This document shows, piece by piece, positions 36,657 to 45,421 of a stretch of 64,000 nt of DNA. The stretch's first letter is position 1; each line of letters begins with the position of its first letter. Where the stretch lies: assembly GCA_025454875.1 (NCBI GenBank), contig JALONP010000011.1:1-64000 (forward strand). The letters are read 5' to 3'. This DNA comes from Bacteroidia bacterium (GTDB lineage Bacteria > Bacteroidota > Bacteroidia > UKL13-3). Under the pieces are notes generated by a model. The model saw only the letters and a program-made list of their open reading frames with translations, ran no database searches and had not been told where the DNA came from. Both the position numbers and the translations under genes were made by a program.

Positions 36657-36815
36657 ATGAAACAGTTTTTAGCTAATGTTCAAGGTGTTGATGGTTACCT
36701 CATTTTTTCCATGATTACCTTCTTCACATTTTTTGTTGGGTTGATTTGGTGGGTGGTGCGTGCCGACAAAAAATACATTCAAAAAATGAAAAACATGCCA
36801 CTTGATAATCAATAA
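36657..36815 (+). CDS. ccoQ: Small cbb3 oxidase subunit (CcoQ-like)
   Basis: A 52-residue protein: MKQFLANVQGVDGYLIF, then one membrane span (about 14-35, including FFTFFVGLIWWVVRAD), then a basic tail. Position between ccoNO and ccoP and the size and topology match CcoQ/FixQ, which stabilises the complex. It begins 15 nt after the hairpin and ends 5 nt before ccoP. No other reading frame in this gap fits. Confidence 0.75.
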   Translation: MKQFLANVQGVDGYLIFSMITFFTFFVGLIWWVVRADKKYIQKMKNMPLDNQ

Positions 36816-36820
36816 CAATT

Positions 36821-37714
36821 ATGAAAAATACTAAACTCACGATTTTATTTATGTGCATTGCTGGATCAAGCATGGCACAATCAGCTGATGCTGCTACGTC
36901 CAGCGTATCGTACTGCCAAGTAATGCTCGGACTCATCATTGCTCTATTGGCTTTTGTTCTATTCCTTTTGGTATTTACCCTACAAAAAGTAGTGCAAATA
37001 CTTAAAAAAGAAACATTAGGTGAAACATACACGGAAGTTCCTGAACGTGGATTTTGGGAAAAAGTTCTCGACCTCAAACCATTGGCAGCCGAAAAAGATG
37101 TAGAGCTCGACCATGATTACGATGGAATTAAAGAACTCAATAACCCAATTCCTTTTTGGTTCAACTTGTTGTTTTACGGAACCATTTTCTTTGGATTTAT
37201 TTACATGCTTGTTTACTTCGCTTTTGATGCAGCTCCATTGCAAGCAAAAGAATACGAAATTGAATTGGCCGAAGCCAAAATTGCCAAAGAAGAATATGTA
37301 AAAAAGGCGGGCAACCTCATTGACGAAAGCAATGTGGTAATGTTAGCAGATGCGTCACAACTTTCGGAAGGAGCCACATTGTATACCTCAAAATGCGCTG
37401 TATGCCATGGCGATAAAGGAGAAGGCAAGGTTGGACCAAATTTAACCGATGTATATTGGTTGCATGGCGGTGATATTCAATCGGTGTTTAAAACCATTAA
37501 ATATGGCGTACCATCAAAAGGAATGGTGGCTTGGCAAAATTCAATGAATGGTATGCAAATGCAACAATTAGCAAGTTATGTGTTGAGTCTACAAGGAACC
37601 AACCCTCCGGGAGCCAAAGAGCCACAAGGCGAAGCTGTCGGTACACCAACTGTTGCTCCAACCGATTCGAGTGCAAGCGCAACTGCTGACTCTACTGTCG
37701 TTAAATCAATGTAA
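36821..37714 (+). CDS. ccoP: Cytochrome cbb3 oxidase subunit III (CcoP-like, mono-haem)
   Basis: A 297-residue membrane-anchored cytochrome c. A signal-like segment (about 1-20) and a span near 28-50 are followed by LDHDYDGIKELNNPIPFWF, the CcoP N-domain motif, and another span near 110-130. One haem site, CAVCH (C192-H196), and YGVPSKGMVAWQ as axial-Met region follow. Proteobacterial CcoP has two haems; the single haem seen here is usual in Bacteroidota. The last about 35 residues are Pro/Ala/Thr/Ser-rich. It ends 6 nt before ccoG. Confidence 0.93.
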   Translation: MKNTKLTILFMCIAGSSMAQSADAATSSVSYCQVMLGLIIALLAFVLFLLVFTLQKVVQILKKETLGETYTEVPERGFWEKVLDLKPLAAEKDVELDHDYDGIKELNNPIPFWFNLLFYGTIFFGFIYMLVYFAFDAAPLQAKEYEIELAEAKIAKEEYVKKAGNLIDESNVVMLADASQLSEGATLYTSKCAVCHGDKGEGKVGPNLTDVYWLHGGDIQSVFKTIKYGVPSKGMVAWQNSMNGMQMQQLASYVLSLQGTNPPGAKEPQGEAVGTPTVAPTDSSASATADSTVVKSM

Positions 37715-37720
37715 AACACA

Positions 37721-39130
37721 ATGAACAACCCAACAATAAAAGAAGAATCATACCGCGACACCATATCATTGGTTGATAAAGGTGGCGATCGCAATTGGGT
37801 TTATCCTAAAAAACCCAAAGGACCATTGTACACAGGTCGTACTTGGTTCAGTATTTTATTGTTGGCGTTTTTATTTACCGGGCCATTCTTATCATACAAT
37901 GGCCACCCATTGTTTTTACTCAATGTTTTAGAGCGTAAGTTCATTATTTGGGGAATTCCATTTTGGCCTCAAGACTTGCCTCTATTCGCGTTGCTCATGC
38001 TTACGTTTGTTGTCTTTATCATTGTGTTTACCGTAGTTTTTGGCAGAGTATTTTGTGGATGGGCTTGCCCGCAAACCATTTTTATGGAAATGTTGTTCCG
38101 CAAAATTGAGTATTGGATTGAAGGCGATTATAAGGCACAACAAAAACTCGATAAACAGCCTTGGGATGTAGAAAAGGCAGTTAAAAAAATAGGAAAACAT
38201 GCCATCTTTTTTGCCATTGCAGTGCTAATTGCCAATACATTTTTAGGTTATCTAATTGGAGTAAATGAAGTTGAAAAGCTTATTATAGATGGCCCTACAG
38301 CGCATTTAGGGAAGTTTGCCGCTCTTATCATTTTCTCAACTGTATTTTATTTTGTGTTTGCCAAGCTGCGCGAAATCGCTTGCATTGTAATTTGTCCATA
38401 TGGAAGGTTGCAAGGTTTAATGCTCGACAAAAACTCCATTGTAGTTGCATATGATTTTGTGAGAGGTGAACCTCGCGGGTTTCGCAAAAAAGGTGTTGAA
38501 CAACAATTGGGTGATTGTGTTGACTGCCATCGATGCGTTCAGGTTTGCCCAACTGGTATTGACATACGCAATGGAACGCAACTTGAATGTATTAATTGTA
38601 CTGCTTGCATTGATGAGTGTGATGATGTAATGACCAAAATAAACAAACCCAAAGGCTTAATAAGGTATGCTTCACAAGCAGCCATCGTAAATGGATTTGC
38701 CAAACGGATTACAACGCGAAGCATGGCATACTCAGCCATTTTGGTTGTATTGGTAAGTGTACTCACTTATTTACTTGCCACACGCAAACCTGTTGAAGCC
38801 AATGTACTGCGTACTCCCGGCATGTTGTACCAACAACAAGAAAACAACCAAGTGAGCAATATGTACAATTTTGAAGTAATTAATAAAACATTCAATACCC
38901 AACAAATAGAATTGCAAATTACCTCACCTGTGGGAGCGCAATTAAAAATGATCGACCGCGAATCTGCTCAATTTAGCTTGGGTGAAGATGGATTGGTTAA
39001 AGGCTCATTTTTTATCTTGTTGCCAAAAGAAACAATCAAAACAAACAATACACCCATGGAAATTGCAGTATTGCAAAATGGCAAACTGCTTACTACACTT
39101 AAAAGCAATTTTGTTGGACCTGTACAGTAG
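37721..39130 (+). CDS. ccoG: cbb3 oxidase maturation polyferredoxin
   Basis: 469 residues. Four or five membrane spans, with CGWACPQTIFMEMLFRKIEYW in the second cytosolic loop. The ferredoxin domain has two 4Fe-4S motifs: DCVDCHRCVQVCPTGIDI and CINCTACIDECDDV. A C-terminal Ig-like domain follows (about 375-465). CcoG/RdxA reduces copper or otherwise aids CcoI during oxidase assembly. It is within the operon, 6 nt after ccoP. A 132-nt gap without an evident gene separates it from ccoH. Confidence 0.93.
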   Translation: MNNPTIKEESYRDTISLVDKGGDRNWVYPKKPKGPLYTGRTWFSILLLAFLFTGPFLSYNGHPLFLLNVLERKFIIWGIPFWPQDLPLFALLMLTFVVFIIVFTVVFGRVFCGWACPQTIFMEMLFRKIEYWIEGDYKAQQKLDKQPWDVEKAVKKIGKHAIFFAIAVLIANTFLGYLIGVNEVEKLIIDGPTAHLGKFAALIIFSTVFYFVFAKLREIACIVICPYGRLQGLMLDKNSIVVAYDFVRGEPRGFRKKGVEQQLGDCVDCHRCVQVCPTGIDIRNGTQLECINCTACIDECDDVMTKINKPKGLIRYASQAAIVNGFAKRITTRSMAYSAILVVLVSVLTYLLATRKPVEANVLRTPGMLYQQQENNQVSNMYNFEVINKTFNTQQIELQITSPVGAQLKMIDRESAQFSLGEDGLVKGSFFILLPKETIKTNNTPMEIAVLQNGKLLTTLKSNFVGPVQ

Positions 39131-39262
39131 TTTGATGATGAGATCAGGTGAAAACTTTAAGACATGAAAATAATAGCTGAGGCGATGCAAATAAGGTAAA
39201 GAATTACACTAGAAGCCACCTCTAGCAAACGCCAACCAAGAAGAATAAAAATTAAAACTAGA

Positions 39263-39691
39263 ATGAAATTAAACTGGGGACATAAACTTGTATTTTTTGC
39301 ACTGCTATTTATGGGGTTTGTGGTGTATATGGTATACCGCATCAGCACCCAAAAAGTAGATTTAGTAGACCAAAATTATTATGAGCGCGGTGTTAAATAC
39401 CAAGAGGAAATAAATAAGTACAAAGCCGCTGCCACTGTAGCACCACAAATTCGTTTTTCACTTATTGACCAAAAACTGGTATTGTCGGTTAACCAACCAG
39501 TAGCAGGGTTGCTTACTTTTTATAGGGTAGCAGATGCTGGAAGTGATTTTTCAGTTCCGTTTGTTACCGATTCATCCAACCAGTTTGATTACGGTACCAA
39601 CCAATTGCAAAAAGGAAATTGGAAAGCGACATTTGAATGGACCTTAAACGACACCTTAATGGCAGTTGAAAAACAAATAATGATTGAATAA
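39263..39691 (+). CDS. ccoH: FixH/CcoH-like cbb3 assembly protein
   Basis: 142 residues. One N-terminal membrane span (WGHKLVFFALLFMGFVVYMVYR) is followed by the family motif VDLVDQNYYERGVKYQEEI and a periplasmic beta domain ending in a WKATFEWTLNDT segment. This matches FixH/CcoH, needed for oxidase assembly or stability. Its stop overlaps the next start (TAATG), so the two are translationally coupled. Confidence 0.88.
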   Translation: MKLNWGHKLVFFALLFMGFVVYMVYRISTQKVDLVDQNYYERGVKYQEEINKYKAAATVAPQIRFSLIDQKLVLSVNQPVAGLLTFYRVADAGSDFSVPFVTDSSNQFDYGTNQLQKGNWKATFEWTLNDTLMAVEKQIMIE

Positions 39692-40392
39692 TGCTGTTCA
39701 CTGCTTTTATAACTGGATTGTTTGGTAGCTTTCATTGTGCTGGCATGTGCGGCCCAATTGCGCTTGCTACACCAACACTTGGGAATACGTTTACGCAAAA
39801 ATTAATTAGCAAAATCATTTACAACTCAGGGCGCATTGGTATGTATGCACTGTTGGGTTTGATATTGGGATTGTTTGGATTTGGCCTCAAACTAGCTGGT
39901 TGGCAGCAAAGTATCAGCATTATTGCCGGTGCCATTATCATCTTAACAGTAGTATTTCAATACAGCAAAATACACTCTCGTTCCATATTGCCCTTTAACC
40001 GTTTTCACGGAACGGTGATGGGTAAATTGTTTCAACAAAAAACACCAACGTCATTGTTTGCTTTGGGATTGCTTAATGGATTATTGCCTTGCGGTTTTGT
40101 GTACATTGCACTTATTGGCGCAGTGGCCACCCAGCAAGCGGTGCTTGGCGCCCTATGGATGGTGGCATTTGGCTTGGGAACATTTCCAATGATGATTGGA
40201 ATAGGCATGGCAGGACAATTGATGCAAGGCACAACCAGGCAAAAAATAACCAAACTATCACCTGTTTTTGCACTCATTATTGGATGCTTATTTATTTTAC
40301 GCGGACTCAATTTAGGCATTCCATATGTGAGTCCAAAAGTGAATACAACGCAAACGACCGTGCAAGCATGTTGCAAGCCTCAAGTTAAATAA
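39691..40392 (+). CDS. TauE/SafE-like membrane protein of the cbb3 locus
   Basis: A 233-residue polytopic membrane protein. It begins FITGLFGSFHCAGMCGPIALA, the hallmark (HCxGMCG) of the SafE/DsbD-like proteins that sit at the end of cbb3 clusters. It has about six spans, with GLLPCGFVYIALIGA in the second half. In other bacteria this protein (sometimes called CcoA-like or CcdA-like) is linked to copper delivery or thiol redox for oxidase assembly; that role is inferred here from position. It is coupled to ccoH and its end abuts a convergent gene. Confidence 0.85.
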   Translation: MLFTAFITGLFGSFHCAGMCGPIALATPTLGNTFTQKLISKIIYNSGRIGMYALLGLILGLFGFGLKLAGWQQSISIIAGAIIILTVVFQYSKIHSRSILPFNRFHGTVMGKLFQQKTPTSLFALGLLNGLLPCGFVYIALIGAVATQQAVLGALWMVAFGLGTFPMMIGIGMAGQLMQGTTRQKITKLSPVFALIIGCLFILRGLNLGIPYVSPKVNTTQTTVQACCKPQVK

Positions 40393-40395
40393 GCA

Positions 40396-41367
40396 CTACT
40401 CTTCTCTTCCAATCATTTGTTTTTGTTGCAACAAAAGAGCCTCTTGTTCAATTTCTTTTTTCAACGTTTCATCATTTACAGATGGGCTTGCAATTGTTCC
40501 CAAATCGGGTTGCCCAGCATTTACCCAACATGTGTACCATATGCTCCCAATAAGCCAAATGCTTTCGCGCATTCTACGTTCTACTTGGCCATTAAGTGCT
40601 TGGTGGTATGCTTTGGCATAACCTTCTGAATAAGTTTTCACCTGCTTCTGACCTTTGGTTACAAGCGTATACTGCGCATCAGATGGATATTGTTTGGAGA
40701 GCGTAGCCTCGAATTGCAATACCGAATCTTTGGCTGCAAAACTGGTTGCACTCGCCCGCCATGCAGCTCCTAAAATATCATCAATGTAAACAGCACGTCC
40801 TACAAAAAAGGAATAATCAGAACTGAACAATTCAGGCAACCGCGACTCCCAAAAGCCGTGTATACCGTGCTGGTTGGTTAATTGCCCGTTGTAGTTTAAA
40901 GTGGCATGCAATGGAACATGCGCATCGCCAATATAATGCCCAATATCTGCCGAGTAATGTAAAATACGGTCTTTGTCTTTTGCCTTAAATGCCTCGGTTA
41001 ATTTAAAACTGAGTTGGTAAATATGCCAAGGCACAATCCCGTATTCTAATAAGGTATCTTCACTGTACTTAGCCACTGCATCTTTCCACCATTTAGGCAC
41101 TGTGTCAACTGGATAGCTTTGTTCATAATAATCAAGATCAATATAATGCCTTACAGCCTCCGAAGTGTCAGTATACCTACGTTTATCAGGATCTACCGCG
41201 TGCACTGTAATGTATTCAATATTGCCTTTATAAAACGACAATAACGAAGTGGGCAAGGTAAATACAGCCAATCGATTAATGAGTTGGTGCGCAAAAAAAC
41301 CCCAGGTGAATGCAAGGTTAACACAACCTATTAGGAGCAATATAACTACGACTGTTTTTTTCATCAA
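40396..41367 (-). CDS. Zinc-dependent phospholipase C / S1-P1 nuclease-fold protein
   Basis: 323 residues with a signal peptide ending near NLAFTWG. In this fold the mature N-terminal Trp and WGFFAHQLINRLA His bind zinc. Further ligands are in HYIDLDYYE and ADIGHYIGDAHVPLHATL (HxxxD-type), and NQHGIHGFWESRLPE follows. This combination is that of the bacterial zinc phospholipase C/nuclease superfamily. The substrate (phospholipid or nucleic acid) cannot be decided. It is probably periplasmic or secreted. It is convergent with the cbb3 operon. The 295-nt gap before the Crp gene contains no ORF of note. Confidence 0.85.
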   Translation of the reverse strand: MMKKTVVVILLLIGCVNLAFTWGFFAHQLINRLAVFTLPTSLLSFYKGNIEYITVHAVDPDKRRYTDTSEAVRHYIDLDYYEQSYPVDTVPKWWKDAVAKYSEDTLLEYGIVPWHIYQLSFKLTEAFKAKDKDRILHYSADIGHYIGDAHVPLHATLNYNGQLTNQHGIHGFWESRLPELFSSDYSFFVGRAVYIDDILGAAWRASATSFAAKDSVLQFEATLSKQYPSDAQYTLVTKGQKQVKTYSEGYAKAYHQALNGQVERRMRESIWLIGSIWYTCWVNAGQPDLGTIASPSVNDETLKKEIEQEALLLQQKQMIGREE

Positions 41368-41615
41368 ACGAATATCTATAAATGTGATGAAGTAGCAATG
41401 GCACTTACAATAAGGATTTATTAAATCATGAATATGGGTTTGATGAGATTAAAGAGGTATACCATTTCACACAATTGACATTATCCAGACAAAAGAGCAA
41501 TACTAAAAATTCTAAATCGAACGTAAGGTATCCAAACATATAAATCATGATTCAATCAGAAATCTTTTCACGCACCGCGTTGCTATTCAGAGCACTTTTA
41601 TTAACAATGATTCTG

Positions 41616-41647
41616 TTGGCCGTTATCACCTAAAATACGTATCTTCG
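41616..41647 (+). promoter_or_regulatory. Putative promoter of the Crp/Fnr gene
   Basis: TTG at 41616-41618 and TATCTTCG at 41640-41647 (one mismatch to TAnnTTTG) are spaced 21 nt apart. The box is 15 nt before the ATG at 41663. Confidence 0.35.
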
Positions 41648-41662
41648 GGTGGTCATCATACT

Positions 41663-42274
41663 ATGTTTTCGCATCCGCAGTTACAACATCTTTTAGAGCA
41701 ATATGGGCGCAAAATGCATGTTTCGCAAGGAACCGTTTTGCTCGAACCAGGCCAATTCATTACGGTAATTCCTATCGTAATCAAAGGTTGTTTAAGAATA
41801 CTTAGGCAAAACGAACAAGGTGACGAAACCTTTTTATACCATATTATGCCAGGCGAAAGTTGCGCCATGAGCTTAACCTGTTGTGCCATGCACAAGGCTT
41901 CCGAAATCAAAGCCATTGCCGAAGAAGAGACAGAACTTTGGGCCGTACCCATTGAACAAATAACACAATGGGAATCCTTTAAAGAATGGAAAGATTTTAT
42001 TGCCAATACCTACCAAAGCAGGTTTAACAAAATGCTTCAGGTGATTGATGATATTGCATTTAAAAAAATGGATGAGCGGCTCTGGCATTACCTAGAAGCG
42101 CGTTCTACTGCTCAACAGAGCAATATTCTTCATATTAGCCACGAAGAAATTGCCCAAGAACTCAATATCCAACGTGAAGCAGCTACTCGTTTGCTCAAAA
42201 AACTGAAAGAAACTGGCTATATAGAAACCGGTCGGAATGAAATTAAAATCATCAAAAAAAGTTTAGAAGCGTAA
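41663..42274 (+). CDS. Crp/Fnr-family transcriptional regulator
   Basis: 203 residues. A cyclic-nucleotide-binding-like beta barrel (about 10-115) is followed by a long dimer helix and a C-terminal helix-turn-helix (HISHEEIAQELNIQREAATRLLKKL). The sensor domain has an unusual Cys trio in GESCAMSLTCCAMHKAS, near residues 72-83, where some Bacteroidota homologues near rhodanese genes also carry Cys. This suggests thiol or sulfane-sulfur sensing rather than cAMP. It lacks the N-terminal Fnr iron-sulfur Cys set. It is the first gene of the sulfur cluster and the obvious local regulator. Confidence 0.88.
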   Translation: MFSHPQLQHLLEQYGRKMHVSQGTVLLEPGQFITVIPIVIKGCLRILRQNEQGDETFLYHIMPGESCAMSLTCCAMHKASEIKAIAEEETELWAVPIEQITQWESFKEWKDFIANTYQSRFNKMLQVIDDIAFKKMDERLWHYLEARSTAQQSNILHISHEEIAQELNIQREAATRLLKKLKETGYIETGRNEIKIIKKSLEA

Positions 42275-42306
42275 CAAATGTTCCCAAGTTCGCATCAACT
42301 CCATTT

Positions 42307-42314
42307 TATCTTTG
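42307..42314 (+). promoter_or_regulatory. -7 box for the DUF2892 gene
   Basis: TATCTTTG is an exact TAnnTTTG match 21 nt before the ATG at 42336. It overlaps an upstream in-frame start at 42312, which makes that start unlikely. Confidence 0.4.
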
Positions 42315-42335
42315 TTTCGTAAATCAAATACAATT

Positions 42336-42545
42336 ATGAAACAAAACATGGGAACAGCCGACAGAATTATCCGATTGATAGTTGCGGCAATCATTGTCTT
42401 TTTATTTTTAAACGGAGTGGTTACAGGAACCACTGGAATTATACTCATGGTGATTGCAATCGTTTTTGCATTAACCAGTTTTGTCAGTTTTTGTCCCCTT
42501 TACACGCTTATTGGGATGTCGACAAAAACCAAAAAGGATGCGTAA
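42336..42545 (+). CDS. DUF2892 (YgaP-like) small membrane protein
   Basis: 69 residues: MKQNMGTADRIIRLIVAA, two membrane spans (about 10-30 and 35-55), and the conserved SFCPLYTLIGMST ending. In E. coli YgaP this domain is fused to a rhodanese. Here it stands alone, but rhodanese genes lie directly downstream, which supports a shared role in sulfane-sulfur handling. The start at 42336 follows from the promoter box and family length. Confidence 0.85.
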   Translation: MKQNMGTADRIIRLIVAAIIVFLFLNGVVTGTTGIILMVIAIVFALTSFVSFCPLYTLIGMSTKTKKDA

Positions 42546-42626
42546 GAAATACAAATAGGCAAACTTCATGTTTAAAATCATGGCGTTTGCCTGTTAAAAA
42601 ACAACACTCCGAATTATCTTTAAATC

Positions 42627-44042
42627 ATGAACATTATTCAATTGTATACTGGCTGTATTGCTCATGCAGCCTACTATTTAGAAAGCAATGGCGAAGCAGC
42701 CATTTTTGATCCATTGCGCGAAGTAGCGCCATATGTAGAAAGAGCCGCGCAAAACAACGCCACTATTAAATATATTTTTGAAACGCATTTTCATGCCGAT
42801 TTTGTGAGTGGCCACTTGGATTTAGCCAACCAAACAGGAGCACAAATTGTATATGGTCCAACCGCTAAACCAAAATTTAATGCACATGTTGCCACTGATG
42901 GCGAATTATTTACCGTAGGTGATTACAAAGTAAAAGCCATCCATACACCAGGTCACACCCTCGAAAGCACTTGTTATTTGCTTATTGATGAACATGGCAA
43001 AGAACATGGAATCATTACGGGTGATACTCTTTTTATTGGTGATGTTGGACGACCAGATTTAGCCCAACATGTGATTTCAGATCTCACTCCTGATTTACTT
43101 GCTGGATATTTATACGATTCCATTCACAACAAGTTATTGCCATTACCCGATAGTTTAATTGTGTATCCAAACCATGGAGCAGGAAGTGCTTGCGGTAAAA
43201 ACATGAGCACTGAAACAACCGATACACTAGGTAACCAAAAAAGAACAAACTATGCGCTGAACCCAACACTCACCAAAGCACAATTCACCAAACAATTACT
43301 TGATGGCCAACGAACACCTCCAGGTTATTTTCCCGAAAATGTATTGTTGAATATTGGCGGATACGAACCTTTCAACACCATCCTCGAACGCGGATTACAC
43401 GCTTTACCAATTGCATCATTTACCCAAAAAATAACCAATGCAATGGTGTTGGATACGAGATCACCCAACGCATTTGCTGCAGGCCATATTCCCAATAGCC
43501 TCAATATTGGCATTGATGGCAATTTTGCAATGTGGGTTGGTGCATTAATTAAAGGTGTTAAACAACCTTTGTTATTAGTAACGGATAAAGGTCGTGAGAT
43601 TGAAACCATTACCCGACTATCACGTGTTGGATATGATAATGTGCTAGGATATTTACAAGGTGGATTTGATTCATGGAAAGAAAACAACAACCCTGTTGAA
43701 ACCAATACACGTATATCGGCCAGTGAATTCGAACAACAACACCAACCGTCTGTATTGGTAATTGATGTCCGAAATGAGTCGGAGTTTGAAGCTGAGCATG
43801 TAGAAGGAGCTGTCAATATTCCATTGGATTATTTACAAGCAAATCTGAACCGTATCCCTCAAAATGAACCTTTCATTTTGCATTGTGCAGGCGGTTACCG
43901 AAGCATGATTGCTTCATCTATTTTACAAGCAAATGGATATACCCAATTTAGCGATGTAGAAGGTGGATTTGCAGCCATCAAAAAAACCAGCATACCCATT
44001 ACAACATTTGTTTGCCAAAAAATCAAAACCGAGTATGCATAA
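42627..44042 (+). CDS. Persulfide-dioxygenase-like metallo-beta-lactamase fused to two rhodanese domains
   Basis: 471 residues. The N-terminal MBL domain (1-235) has the ETHE1-type iron-binding motif TH54FH56AD58FVSGH, then HTPGHTLEST, GDTLFIGDVGRPDLA and YPNHGAGSACGK. It is followed by two rhodanese domains, about 265-360 and 370-465. In the first, the active-site loop reads VTDKGRE and lacks Cys, so it looks inactive. The second has the full loop C420AGGYRS. ETHE1-type enzymes oxidise glutathione persulfide to sulfite, and the rhodanese may channel sulfane sulfur. This is the core enzyme of the cluster. Confidence 0.92.
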   Translation: MNIIQLYTGCIAHAAYYLESNGEAAIFDPLREVAPYVERAAQNNATIKYIFETHFHADFVSGHLDLANQTGAQIVYGPTAKPKFNAHVATDGELFTVGDYKVKAIHTPGHTLESTCYLLIDEHGKEHGIITGDTLFIGDVGRPDLAQHVISDLTPDLLAGYLYDSIHNKLLPLPDSLIVYPNHGAGSACGKNMSTETTDTLGNQKRTNYALNPTLTKAQFTKQLLDGQRTPPGYFPENVLLNIGGYEPFNTILERGLHALPIASFTQKITNAMVLDTRSPNAFAAGHIPNSLNIGIDGNFAMWVGALIKGVKQPLLLVTDKGREIETITRLSRVGYDNVLGYLQGGFDSWKENNNPVETNTRISASEFEQQHQPSVLVIDVRNESEFEAEHVEGAVNIPLDYLQANLNRIPQNEPFILHCAGGYRSMIASSILQANGYTQFSDVEGGFAAIKKTSIPITTFVCQKIKTEYA

Positions 44043-44238
44043 ATCCATTCCAGTACTTATCGTTATAGCAGTTGCTGGTATTGGCGCATTTATTGGCTGG
44101 TTATATGCAACCACAATTGGATGCCAAAATGGGACATGTGCAATTACGTCTTCTCCTGTCAATAATTCACTTTACGGAGCCTTTATGGGTGGTGTTCTTG
44201 GCAATATCCTTACTGACTATTTACCAACAAAAAAATGA
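44035..44238 (+). CDS. DUF6132 small membrane protein
   Basis: 67 residues: MHKSIPVLIVIAVAGIGAFIGWLY, then TIGCQNGTCAITSSPVNNSLYGAFMGGVLG. The GC..GTCAITS motif with two Cys and a second span are the DUF6132 signature. The ATG overlaps the previous stop by 8 nt. An upstream in-frame ATG at 43963 lies inside the fusion gene and is not supported. Function unknown, but it is often beside rhodaneses in Bacteroidota. Confidence 0.8.
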   Translation: MHKSIPVLIVIAVAGIGAFIGWLYATTIGCQNGTCAITSSPVNNSLYGAFMGGVLGNILTDYLPTKK

Positions 44239-44510
44239 CTACAGAAACAATATACATAGCCAATATAAAATGTTCAGGTTGTGCGCAAACCATCACCCAA
44301 AAGCTAACCCAATTAGCTGGTGTAAACTTGGTAACCGTTTCAGTTAAAGATGAACTTGTAACCATCCAACACGAAGGGGTTTTACAACGAACCGATTTCA
44401 CAAATAGGCTGCAATCGTTAGGTTACCCAGAGGCAAATACCGACAACGGTTTGCTTACCCAAGCTAAAAGTTACGCAAGTTGCATGATAGGCAAACTCAA
44501 TAACCGCTGA
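44235..44510 (+). CDS. Heavy-metal-associated (HMA-like) domain protein
   Basis: 91 residues with the ferredoxin-like HMA start TETIYIANIKCSGCAQTITQKL; Cys pair C-x2-C as in copper or mercury chaperones. A third Cys lies near the C-terminus (YASCMIG). It overlaps the previous gene by 4 nt. In a cluster of rhodaneses it may carry a metal or act as a thiol partner; neither is shown. Confidence 0.85.
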   Translation: MTTETIYIANIKCSGCAQTITQKLTQLAGVNLVTVSVKDELVTIQHEGVLQRTDFTNRLQSLGYPEANTDNGLLTQAKSYASCMIGKLNNR

Positions 44511-44569
44511 TAGCCAATCTGATTTTTTACAAGCAACAACCATTTATTATCAAAAAAATAACATTAACA

Positions 44570-44902
44570 ATGATCGACTCACTTAAACAACTATTTGGCT
44601 TAGGCCCTCAAACTGATTATGCGACCTTAGTAAAAGAAGGCGCTCTAATTGTAGATGTTCGCAGTAAAGGCGAATATGCTGGCGGACACATACCAGGTTC
44701 CATTAATATTCCAGTTGATACTTTGCCTCAAAACTTAAGTAAACTCAAAAACAAAAATCAAACAATCATCACTTGTTGTGCATCGGGCATGCGAAGCGGA
44801 GCAGCTAAGGGCATGCTCAAAGCCAATGGTTACCAAACAGTATACAATGGAGGCAATTGGTTCTCGCTCCAAAAACAACTTGCATCAAATGAAAATCAGT
44901 AA
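44570..44902 (+). CDS. Single-domain rhodanese
   Basis: 110 residues. Standard rhodanese: LIVDVRSKGEYAGGHIPGSINIP, catalytic loop C70ASGMRSG, and ANGYQTVYNGGNWF. It could transfer sulfane sulfur from thiosulfate or a persulfide to thiols. Its 3' end overlaps the next gene by 14 nt, so translation is probably coupled. Confidence 0.92.
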   Translation: MIDSLKQLFGLGPQTDYATLVKEGALIVDVRSKGEYAGGHIPGSINIPVDTLPQNLSKLKNKNQTIITCCASGMRSGAAKGMLKANGYQTVYNGGNWFSLQKQLASNENQ

Positions 44903-45119
44903 TCAAAATTGGGGTTGGTTTCGCATAACGCGATTGGCAATAGGAATAACCATGTTGGTTATTGGCATTTATAAACACGAGGTGATTCCTGCATTTGTGG
45001 GTGGTATTTTAATGTACCAAGCCTTGTTAAATACAGGTTGTGCAAGCGGCAATTGTTTAACACAACCACCTAACCCAAACCCAAAACCTGAAAATATTAC
45101 ATATGAGGAGATAAAATGA
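44889..45119 (+). CDS. Small membrane protein with a GCASGNC motif
   Basis: 76 residues. A short N-terminal amphipathic part ([13 protein letters not shown]), two spans (about 15-30 and 35-50) and a Cys-containing motif [10 protein letters not shown] before a Pro-rich tail. It resembles a YgaP-type membrane partner but I do not recognise a named family. Start chosen at the ATG at 44889, because a longer frame from 44778 lies inside the rhodanese gene. It overlaps the thioredoxin gene by 4 nt. Confidence 0.7.
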   Translation: MKISNQNWGWFRITRLAIGITMLVIGIYKHEVIPAFVGGILMYQALLNTGCASGNCLTQPPNPNPKPENITYEEIK

Positions 45120-45418
45120 TGAGTACACCATTTAACGAGTTAATTGCGGGCAACAAACCAGTATTGGTTGATTTTTTTGCTGAGTGGTGCGGCCCCTGCA
45201 AAATGATGAAGCCCATTTTAGAGGAGCTAAAACAAGAAATTGGCGACAACGCACATATCATCAAAATTGATGTAGACCGCAATCCTGCTGCTGCGCAGGC
45301 TTACCAAATACAAGGAGTACCCACACTTATTGTGTTTAAAAATGGCAAGGTGATGTGGCGCAAATCAGGTGTTGTGCAGGCAGGGCAACTGGCTAGCATT
45401 TTACAACAATTAGCGTAA
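45116..45418 (+). CDS. Thioredoxin
   Basis: 100 residues. Active site W24CGPC28 in [12 protein letters not shown], cis-Pro in [12 protein letters not shown]. Cytosolic, with no signal peptide. It is the last gene of the sulfur cluster and may reduce rhodanese or DUF products. It may not be the main cellular thioredoxin. ATGATG at the start: 45116 overlaps the preceding stop. Confidence 0.93.
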   Translation: MMSTPFNELIAGNKPVLVDFFAEWCGPCKMMKPILEELKQEIGDNAHIIKIDVDRNPAAAQAYQIQGVPTLIVFKNGKVMWRKSGVVQAGQLASILQQLA

Positions 45419-45421
45419 CAA

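Noticed and set aside
41368-41662. Unannotated small gene before the Crp/Fnr gene
   Set aside because: No ORF with a plausible start and length; only a promoter-like pair near the end.
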